Origin: Solobacterium sp.
GTDB lineage: Bacteria; Bacillota_I; Bacilli_A; Erysipelotrichales; Erysipelotrichaceae
NCBI GenBank assembly: GCA_017419465.1
Contig: JAFOLE010000061.1
Location: 1 to 8,562, forward strand
Length of the DNA: 8,562 nt
Direction of reading: 5' to 3'
In this document: positions 1 to 4,862 of the stretch, in pieces
Numbering within the stretch: the stretch's first letter is position 1
Layout of the letters: each line of letters starts with the position of its first letter
Position numbers and translations under genes: made by a program
The notes under the pieces: model-generated
Databases searched by the model: none
Told to the model about the DNA's origin: nothing
Seen by the model: the letters and a program-made list of their open reading frames with translations, nothing else

Positions 1-2
1 CA

Positions 3-83
3 TTTGGCATACCACAGGAAGGAATCGAAGCAAACATTCCGCTCAGATGGCACAAGAAAGTGAAGTGTGAGCGTTATGAGTGA
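3..83 (+). CDS. 3' end of a head-completion / minor capsid type protein (partial)
   Basis: Only the last 26 codons are in the window. The frame is open from base 3 to a TGA at 81-83 and ends in PLRWHKKVKCERYE. The two other forward frames stop earlier (61-63 and 68-70). This one ends inside the start region of the next gene (ATGAGTGA at 76-83), the same tight coupling used through the rest of the cluster, so it is the likely real end of the upstream gene. From its position just before a gp10-like protein and a tail terminator, it should be a head-tail connector or minor capsid protein. No domain can be recognised in so short a piece, so the function is inferred from gene order only. Confidence 0.6.
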   Translation, partial: FGIPQEGIEANIPLRWHKKVKCERYE

Positions 84-312
84 TTTCAGATTTGAACTGG
101 ATTCTGCCGGTGTCCGTGAGCTTCTGCAGTCTCCCGAGATGGTCAGCGTTATTTCTGACATGACCGCTATCGTTGCCGGTAATGCCGGAGACGGCTATGA
201 ATATGACACACAGGTGCATAACCGTGTCGTTGGCCGTGTGTGGGCAGAATCAAAAGAGGCAAAGCGTGACAATGAAGACAACAATACTCTGCTGAGGTCA
301 TTACATGGCTAA
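76..312 (+). CDS. HK97 gp10-like head-tail joining / minor structural protein (short)
   Basis: A 78-residue protein beginning MSDFRFELDSAGVRELLQS. An N-terminal amphipathic helix of the form 'GVRELLQSPEM' is followed by a small, glycine-containing strand region (GNAGDGYEYD) and a final segment rich in charged residues, with 'AKRDNEDNNTLLRSL' near the end. This is the pattern of the short gp10-like proteins in siphophage head-tail modules of Firmicutes, which are thought to act at head completion or the head-tail joint. It is shorter than classic HK97 gp10 (about 110-140 residues by general knowledge of the family). An in-frame GTG at 67 would add three residues. I prefer ATG at 76 because it overlaps the upstream stop in the ATGAGTGA arrangement, although neither start has a strong ribosome binding site. 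The 3' end overlaps the tail terminator by 8 nt. Family assignment is moderate; structural role by position is good. Confidence 0.7.
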   Translation: MSDFRFELDSAGVRELLQSPEMVSVISDMTAIVAGNAGDGYEYDTQVHNRVVGRVWAESKEAKRDNEDNNTLLRSLHG

Positions 313-679
313 ACCGATCGAAGCTGTGATCATTGAGTATCTCAATGCGGATACTGGTTTCATCGAAGATGGGATCAAAGCGTATGCACAGGAGCCGTTT
401 AATGAGAAGCCGTCACAAAACCCGGACAGGTTCATTGTCGTGGAGAAAACAGGTTCCAGCTGTTCCGACTATCTGTATTCATCTATGATCGCCGTTCAGA
501 GCTACGCACCGACCGTCTATGACGCATCGTGCCTGAGCGAGCGTGTGATCGAGGCTATGGATGGCCTCACGGATCTGGACCGGATCACCGGCGTAGGTCT
601 GAACAGCAATTATGTTTTCAATAAGACAAGCACAAAACAGCCGAGATACCAGGCTGTTTTTGATATTTCACATTATTGA
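305..679 (+). CDS. Tail terminator protein (minor capsid 3-type)
   Basis: A 124-residue protein that by position and shape is the tail terminator, the ring that caps the tail tube after polymerisation and docks it to the head. It starts with a helix (PIEAVIIEYLN) and has the typical 'RFIVVEKTG' strand about residues 39-47. A further strand 'SMIAVQSYAP' is followed by a helix with 'CLSERVIEAMDGL', and the protein closes with strands ending 'PRYQAVFDISHY'. This helix-strand-strand-helix-strand order with an R-Y-Q-x-x-F/V end is the usual terminator layout in Firmicute siphophages. A GAGG at 294-297, 7 nt before the ATG, supports this start. The gene overlaps the previous one by 8 nt and lies 16 nt before the tube gene, as expected for a terminator. 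No catalytic function is expected. Confidence 0.75.
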   Translation: MAKPIEAVIIEYLNADTGFIEDGIKAYAQEPFNEKPSQNPDRFIVVEKTGSSCSDYLYSSMIAVQSYAPTVYDASCLSERVIEAMDGLTDLDRITGVGLNSNYVFNKTSTKQPRYQAVFDISHY

Positions 680-683
680 GTAT

Positions 684-690
684 GGAGGAG
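684..690 (+). promoter_or_regulatory. Strong ribosome binding site of the major tail protein
   Basis: GGAGGAG is an almost complete anti-Shine-Dalgarno match with 5 nt between its last base and the ATG at 696 (7 nt from the GGAGG core). It is the best ribosome binding site in the window. It fits the need for many copies of the tube protein compared with its neighbours, which mostly start by overlap and coupling. Confidence 0.8.
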
Positions 691-695
691 AATAA

Positions 696-1250
696 ATGCC
701 TAATACAGAACACGTTACAGCCGGTAAGCCAAAGGTAGGCGGTCACGTTTTCAGAGCACCGATCGGAAGCACGATTCCAACAACGGCTATTGCAACTCTG
801 GACAATGCCTTTATCGATATGGGCTACATTTCCGAAGACGGCGTTACCAACGCTAACGGCCCGGAAATGGATACCATCAATGCATGGGGCGGAACTCCGG
901 TTCTCGTTGTGCAGACATCCAGAGCTGACACATATCAGCTGACATTTATCAGTGCAATGAATCCGGAAGTACAGAAAATGGTCTATGGTGACGATAATGT
1001 CACCGGCACAGATGTTTCCACAGGTATCGCTGTTACAGCGAATGCCAAGGAACTGGAAGATTACATCTATGTAATCGACATGATCGCAAAGGGCAATGTT
1101 GCTCACAGAGTGGTCATTCCGCAGGCAAAGCCGACAGCGATCGGCGACATTACCTACACGGATTCCGATGTAGTTGGCTATGACACCACACTTGGTTGCA
1201 CAGCTGACGCAAGCGGAAACACGCACTACGAATACTGGCAGGAAGTCTAA
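696..1250 (+). CDS. Major tail tube protein
   Basis: A 184-residue protein that forms the stacked rings of the non-contractile tail tube. The N-terminal part has the recognisable pattern of Gram-positive siphophage tube proteins. 'VFRAPIGSTIPT' (about residues 18-29) is followed by 'FIDMGYISEDGVTNANG' (39-55), 'INAWGG' (61-66), then strand-rich sequence containing 'YQLTFISAMNPEV' and 'VYGDDNVTG'. The last third (about 120-184) is again strand-rich, with 'VIPQAKPTAIGDITYTDSD' completing the sandwich and a short tail ending EYWQEV. The length is within the usual range for this family, and I see no added immunoglobulin-like domain at the C terminus. It follows the terminator and precedes the chaperones, the standard order. 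A very good ribosome binding site 5 nt upstream suggests high expression. Confidence 0.9.
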   Translation: MPNTEHVTAGKPKVGGHVFRAPIGSTIPTTAIATLDNAFIDMGYISEDGVTNANGPEMDTINAWGGTPVLVVQTSRADTYQLTFISAMNPEVQKMVYGDDNVTGTDVSTGIAVTANAKELEDYIYVIDMIAKGNVAHRVVIPQAKPTAIGDITYTDSDVVGYDTTLGCTADASGNTHYEYWQEV

Positions 1251-1262
1251 GATCGGAGGCGT

Positions 1263-1526
1263 ATGAAGGGAATCACGAAATCCGGCTTTGAATACGAAGT
1301 TGATGACAATGTAATCAACAACATGGAGCTGATCGATGCGCTGGTAGACATCCAGAACGGAAGCACAGGCGCAGTATCCGATCTTCTTAACTGCATGTTC
1401 GACAAGGCGCAGAAGAAGCGTCTGTACAACCATGTCAGGGAAGAATCCGGGCGTGTACCGATGGACAAGTGCCTGATCGAGTGCACGGAGATCATCCAGG
1501 CAGCGGGAGAAGCCGGAAAAAACTGA
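1263..1526 (+). CDS. Tail assembly chaperone, unshifted (gpG-like) form
   Basis: An 87-residue protein between the tube and tape measure genes, the position of the gpG-type chaperones that coat the tape measure during tail assembly and leave the finished virion. It starts with a strand pair (GITKSGFEYEVDDNV) and continues as mostly helical sequence, with 'MELIDALVDIQNG', 'AVSDLLNCMFDKAQKKRLYNHV' and a final helix 'LIECTEIIQAAGEAGKN'. The pattern 'K-x-G-F-x-y-x-v-D ... LL ... I-x-x-A-G-E' near the end is familiar from small chaperones paired with DUF5361 proteins. GGAGG at 1255-1259 lies 3 nt before the ATG. The final codons GGA AAA AAC TGA contain a perfect -1 slippery heptamer, so a minority of ribosomes should pass into the next frame. 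The assignment rests on position, shape and the slip site. Confidence 0.8.
   Translation: MKGITKSGFEYEVDDNVINNMELIDALVDIQNGSTGAVSDLLNCMFDKAQKKRLYNHVREESGRVPMDKCLIECTEIIQAAGEAGKN
1517..1523 (+). promoter_or_regulatory. Programmed -1 ribosomal frameshift site (A AAA AAC)
   Basis: The heptamer A AAA AAC sits in exactly the reading phase needed for tandem slippage (zero-frame codons GGA AAA AAC TGA), directly before the zero-frame stop. The -1 frame then reads on for 130 codons into a recognisable conserved domain. A GGGAG at 1505-1509, 7 nt upstream of the heptamer, could act as the internal Shine-Dalgarno-like stimulator known from bacterial -1 sites. No strong hairpin begins within 5-9 nt downstream; only a weak 3-bp stem can be drawn (1530-1532 with 1538-1540). 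Confidence 0.85.
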
Positions 1527-1915
1527 TTGCCCTTGCCGGGGTCATATCTAAGTATAAGTCGGCTATGATCTGTGATCTGGCTGAGACATATCATATATAT
1601 GACTACAGGGGGTTGCCGGTTCAGTTGCTGGCAACCCTCGTTTTCGGTTTAAGGGCTGATAGCAGATTAAAAATGGAAATCAACGGTACTACAGTACCGT
1701 CATATATCAACATGTTAGCCGGTATCATTGACCGTCTCAGTCTGCTTGTGTGGCAGAACACTGAGGATGGTCACAAGAACAGGAATAGACCGCAATCTCT
1801 GGTGGAGATGCTGAACACTCCGCCGAAGGAAAAGGACATTGTTGCCTTTGATACCGGTGAGGACTTTGACAAGGCGTATGCTGAACTGCTCAGCAGAGCG
1901 AGAGGTGAAAAATGA
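1523..1915 (+). CDS. DUF5361-like C-terminal half of the frameshifted tail assembly chaperone (gpGT-like)
   Basis: This is the -1 frame extension of the chaperone starting at 1263. After the slip the next codon is CTG at 1523 and the frame runs 130 codons to TGA at 1913-1915, giving a fused product of 217 residues (87 + 130). The extension contains 'DLAETYHIYDYRGLP', 'LLATLVFGLRADSRLKM', 'DRLSLLVWQNTEDG' and 'NRPQSLVEML', the signature order of the DUF5361 family found beside tape measure genes in Firmicute phages. In phage lambda the fused form bridges tube subunits and tape measure, and the same role is inferred here. Independent translation is possible from ATG at 1565 (116 residues) or ATG at 1469, but neither has a convincing ribosome binding site and the latter would add sequence read from the overlap. 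The 3' end overlaps the tape measure start (ATGA at 1912-1915). A strong hairpin lies inside (1608-1639). Confidence 0.85.
   Translation: MIALAGVISKYKSAMICDLAETYHIYDYRGLPVQLLATLVFGLRADSRLKMEINGTTVPSYINMLAGIIDRLSLLVWQNTEDGHKNRNRPQSLVEMLNTPPKEKDIVAFDTGEDFDKAYAELLSRARGEK
1608..1639 (+). repeat. Strong intragenic hairpin followed by a T-run (terminator-like or mRNA structure)
   Basis: Bases 1608-1620 can pair with 1627-1639 as a 13-bp stem (three G-U pairs, the rest Watson-Crick, including an uninterrupted core 1610-1617 with 1630-1637) closing a 6-nt loop. TTTT at 1641-1644 follows after one base, so on the + strand it resembles an intrinsic terminator, although the T-run is short and broken by CGG. 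It lies inside the DUF5361 coding region, 84 nt past the slip site. The structure is visible in the sequence. Its function, whether attenuation before the tape measure gene, frameshift modulation or none, is inference. Confidence 0.5.
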
Positions 1916-3660
1916 CAGATTTAGGGAAGGCTTATGTGCAGATAGTGCCGTCAGCTGATGGCATATCCGGCAGTATCTCGGAGATCCTCGGACCGGAAGC
2001 ACAGCGTGCCGGTGAGGAAGCCGGAGAAAATGCCGGAAATTCCCTTGCGGAAAAAATGAAGAAAATCATCGCTGCTGCCGGTATCGGTTTGGCGATCAAG
2101 AAGAGCATTGATGCCGTGGGCGATCTGGCTGCCTATGGCGATGAGATCGACAAGATGAGCCAGAAGATGGGTATCAGCGCACAAGCCTATCAGGAATGGG
2201 ACGCTATACTGCAGCACTCCGGATCAAGCATCAATGCCATGAAGCCTGCTTTCAAGACACTGCAGGCACAAGCCATTGCGAACAGTGATGCGTTCCAGAA
2301 GCTCGGAATCAGCCAGGAAGAGGTTGCCAATCTCTCCCAGGAAGATCTGTTTGCCAAGACCATCGAAGGCCTGCAGAACGTATCTGATGAGAACGAGCGT
2401 GCAGAGCTGGCGAACAAGTTACTTGGACGGTCCTACATGGAACTGGGACCGCTCCTGAACACATCTGCAGCGGACACAGAAGCGATGCGTCAGCGGGTGC
2501 ATGAATTAGGCGGTGTCATGTCAGATGAGGCTGTAAAGGCTTCCGCTGCGTATCAGGATTCATTACAGGACATGAACACGGCTCTGGCAGGAATGGGAAG
2601 AACGATTCTGGCAAACTTCCTGCCATCGTTTACATCGATCATGGACGGTATTTCCATGATCTTCAGCGGAGATCCGGCAGGCGGTGTAGGCATGATCATG
2701 ACCGGGATCGGCACTATGGCGCAAACGATCATCAATGGTGTCCCGCGGATGATAGAAGCCGGTTATCAGTTAGTGGGCGGTGTCATATCTGCGATAGGCG
2801 AGAAATTGCCTGAGGTCCTTGCCCAGGGCGGGACCATGATCCAGACTATGGCGGATGGCTTTTTGCAGAACCTTCCAAGCATGATCTCATCAGTGGGAAC
2901 AGTGATCACAAACGTGATCAGTTATCTGCTTTCCAATCTGCCGAAATTCCTGTCCAAGGGAATGGAAATAGTAGGTTCTTTGGCCAGTGGAATCATCCGC
3001 AATTTACCGGCTATCCTGTCTTCAATGGGACAGCTTCTCGTGAAATTGGTTTCTACGATAATCCAAAAGGGCCCGGAATTTTTGGCACAGGGCCTGCAGC
3101 TGATCGTGAAAATGGCTACAGGTATCATCAATGGAATCCCGAAGATTCTGAACGCAGGAAAAGAAATATTCAGCAATTTAGGCAATTACATCAAAGGGGT
3201 CAACTGGGCGGGTCTTGGCCGGAATATTATTGACGGCATCGTGAATGGTCTAAGGTCAGCTGGATCTGCTGTTAAGAACTTCCTCATGAACATTGCTAAA
3301 GGTGCATTGGATTCAGTCAAAAAGTTCTTCGGAATCGCGTCTCCATCCAAAGTCATGGCTCAGGAAGTCGGCCAGTATCTCCCGCTTGGTATCGCACAGG
3401 GCATCGAGAAAAACGCTTCTGTGGTACAGGACGCTATGTACGATCTGGCAGGCGATGTAACAGCCAAGCCGGTGGTAAACGCTATGGTAACAGGCTCCAG
3501 AGGCGCATCTGCTTCCGGATCTGCGACCAGTACAACGAACTACGGCGGTGTAACGGTCAACGTTAATGCTTCCGATTACGGCAATGCCAAGGAAGTAGCG
3601 CAGGAAGTAGTCAAGATCCTGAAGGCACAGATCACAAGTGAAAGGATGGTATTCGCTTAA
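1912..3660 (+). CDS. Tail tape measure protein
   Basis: A 582-residue protein that sets tail length and is ejected ahead of the DNA. The N-terminal part begins 'DLGKAYVQIVPSADGISG', typical of Firmicute tape measures, followed by 'AAAGIGLAIKKSIDA' (about 54-68) and a globular helical region with 'DKMSQKMGISAQAYQEW' (80-96). Residues 278-431 are seven hydrophobic repeats of exactly 22 residues. After them comes the well-known 'FFGIASPSKVMAQEVGQYLPLGIAQGI' type motif (472-498), then a low-complexity Ser/Gly/Thr linker (530-545) and a C-terminal segment with 'VTVNVNASDYGNAKEVAQEVV'. It is short for the family. By the common rule of about 0.15 nm per residue it predicts a tail of roughly 85-90 nm. 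No lysozyme or peptidase domain is seen inside it. The start ATG overlaps the upstream stop (ATGA), with GAGGTG at 1902-1907. The 3' end overlaps dit by one base. Confidence 0.92.
   Translation: MTDLGKAYVQIVPSADGISGSISEILGPEAQRAGEEAGENAGNSLAEKMKKIIAAAGIGLAIKKSIDAVGDLAAYGDEIDKMSQKMGISAQAYQEWDAILQHSGSSINAMKPAFKTLQAQAIANSDAFQKLGISQEEVANLSQEDLFAKTIEGLQNVSDENERAELANKLLGRSYMELGPLLNTSAADTEAMRQRVHELGGVMSDEAVKASAAYQDSLQDMNTALAGMGRTILANFLPSFTSIMDGISMIFSGDPAGGVGMIMTGIGTMAQTIINGVPRMIEAGYQLVGGVISAIGEKLPEVLAQGGTMIQTMADGFLQNLPSMISSVGTVITNVISYLLSNLPKFLSKGMEIVGSLASGIIRNLPAILSSMGQLLVKLVSTIIQKGPEFLAQGLQLIVKMATGIINGIPKILNAGKEIFSNLGNYIKGVNWAGLGRNIIDGIVNGLRSAGSAVKNFLMNIAKGALDSVKKFFGIASPSKVMAQEVGQYLPLGIAQGIEKNASVVQDAMYDLAGDVTAKPVVNAMVTGSRGASASGSATSTTNYGGVTVNVNASDYGNAKEVAQEVVKILKAQITSERMVFA
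2743..3204 (+). repeat. Seven tandem 22-residue (66-bp) repeats in the tape measure gene
   Basis: Prolines fall at residues 278, 300, 322, 344, 366, 388 and 410, exactly 22 apart. Each unit reads roughly P-x-[ILMF]-[ILM]-x-x-G-x-x-[IL]-[IVMF]-x-x-[LMI]-[AVI]-x-x-[ILF]-[IL]-x-x-[LIG]. Units include 'PEVLAQGGTMIQTM', 'PKFLSKGMEIVGSL', 'PAILSSMGQLLVKL', 'PEFLAQGLQLIVKM' and 'PKILNAGKEIFSNL'. The DNA has diverged much more than the protein pattern, so the repeat is old and held by selection at the protein level. A degenerate unit without the aligned proline (residues 256-277) may precede it. Confidence 0.85.
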
Positions 3661-4862
3661 TGCATGAATTTATTTTCGACGGAGTATCGTCCTCAACATT
3701 TAACGCTTACGTTGCTTCTTCTAACTTTTTAGATGGAGCTTCGAGAGACATCCAGTCTGTCGAGATCCCGGGACGAAGCGGGAACGTGATCCTGGACAAC
3801 GGCAGATACAATAACTTCGTTATGGTTGTGAATGTTTACATTCGCAAAGATATTACACAGAACGCACAGGACCTGAAAGCATTCCTGCTTGCACACTGCT
3901 CGAAGTATTACACGTTCGAGGATTCATTTGCTCCGGATGTGTTTCGGATGGCACGCTTCACAGGTGAGTTCGTGGTGGAGACATTTGACCATCAGGGCGG
4001 TGTGTTTGCACTGGAGTTCGACTGTATGCCACAGCGGTTCCTGAAGTCCGGCACAGTCGCACAGGAGATCACAGGCGGATCGGGAACGATCTCGAATCCG
4101 ACTTTCTTTGAATCGTCTCCGCTTCTGACGGTGTACGGTGCCGGTACGATCGGGATCAACGACGATACCATCACGATCAGGGACGACGCTTACGGTGAGA
4201 TTCAGCTGACGGACGCATTTACGCTTTCTGCAGGCGGTTCTAAAACGGTAAGCATCGAAGATCTGTTCAACGAGGGCGACTATATTACGTTCGAGAATGG
4301 CCAGGTCACTGTAATGATCCGGTGCAATACTCCGGTAACATCGGCTTCTGTGTCATTTACCGGGGCACTTGAACCGGCAACGTATGCATTAAACGCTTAC
4401 GGGTCTTTGGTTACTTTGTCTTTTACCGTTCCGCAAAGTTCGCAGGCATTATCGTCAAGCACGACATATCAGTCGGTATCATTTACTGTATCTGCCGATA
4501 CAGGCATGGGAAGCGGATATGCAAGTGGCTATCTGCAGGAGTATATCTACCCGGCTTCGGAGGAAGTCGTGGTAAGAACAGGCTTTTCACAGCAGGGCGG
4601 AACAGTGATTTCAACGAAAACCCTCTCTGCATCCATGAACGGGATCACCGGAGTGTCAACAGTCGGCGGTTCATGGCCGTTCATGGTGGATCTGGACAGT
4701 CTGAAAGCATACAAGGACACAGGCGGTCAGGTGGTTAATCTTAACCATCTCGTCGAGTTTGGCACAGAAGCACCGACATTGAAGCCGGGCGAGAACGAAA
4801 TCACATCCGACACGTATCCGTCGGATCAGCTCGATATAGTTCCGAGGTGGTGGACGCTATGA
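3660..4862 (+). CDS. Distal tail protein (Dit), enlarged
   Basis: A 400-residue baseplate hub protein joining tail tube to tip. Residues 1-135 are the siphovirus tail component (SPP1 gp19.1-like) domain. It begins 'FIFDGVSSSTFNAYV' and continues with 'VEIPGRSGNVILDNGRYNN' (34-52), 'YTFEDSFAPDVFRMARFTGEF' (84-104) and 'LEFDCMPQRFLKSG' (118-131), the standard order. The junction 'NPTFFESSPLLTVYG' (146-160) leads to the second sandwich. The usual C-terminal end is present: 'FMVDLDSLKAYKD', 'VNLN', 'PTLKPGENEIT' and final 'PRWWTL'. Minimal Dit proteins have about 250 residues. The extra length here lies mainly at about 200-335, a Ser/Thr/Val-rich strand region, so this looks like an evolved Dit with an inserted domain that could bind host saccharide (inference). 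It starts at ATG 3660 in a TAATG overlap with the tape measure stop, indicating coupling. The AAAGG at 3641-3645 is rather far. Confidence 0.88.
   Translation: MHEFIFDGVSSSTFNAYVASSNFLDGASRDIQSVEIPGRSGNVILDNGRYNNFVMVVNVYIRKDITQNAQDLKAFLLAHCSKYYTFEDSFAPDVFRMARFTGEFVVETFDHQGGVFALEFDCMPQRFLKSGTVAQEITGGSGTISNPTFFESSPLLTVYGAGTIGINDDTITIRDDAYGEIQLTDAFTLSAGGSKTVSIEDLFNEGDYITFENGQVTVMIRCNTPVTSASVSFTGALEPATYALNAYGSLVTLSFTVPQSSQALSSSTTYQSVSFTVSADTGMGSGYASGYLQEYIYPASEEVVVRTGFSQQGGTVISTKTLSASMNGITGVSTVGGSWPFMVDLDSLKAYKDTGGQVVNLNHLVEFGTEAPTLKPGENEITSDTYPSDQLDIVPRWWTL
4844..4850 (+). promoter_or_regulatory. Ribosome binding site that decides the Tal start
   Basis: GAGGTGG ends 8 nt before ATG 4859 and covers the two in-frame GTG codons at 4847 and 4850. 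Those GTGs therefore lie inside the binding site rather than after it. This, the ATGA overlap with the dit stop, and the familiar N terminus MIPILY all favour ATG 4859. Confidence 0.75.

Noticed and set aside
67..75. GTG 67 as start of the gp10-like gene
   Set aside because: It adds only MSV before a normal MSDF start; ATG 76 gives the typical overlap with the upstream stop and an N terminus like related proteins.
618..1433. Antisense open frame of 271 codons opposite the major tail protein and chaperone
   Set aside because: It is rich in Cys, His and Ile in a way typical of a reverse reading of real genes, matches no family I know, has no ribosome binding site that I can see, and covers three well-supported forward genes.
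1469..1522. ATG 1469 as an independent start for the DUF5361 protein
   Set aside because: The first residues (PDRVHGDHPGSGRSRKK) are an out-of-frame reading of the conserved end of the chaperone, and the slip heptamer explains expression better.
2903..2920. Perfect 7-bp inverted repeat with a 4-nt loop inside the tape measure gene
   Set aside because: Both arms contain the common TGATCA palindrome and encode repeat residues (V-I-T-N-V-I-S). It is short, has no T-run, and is expected given the high GATC density.
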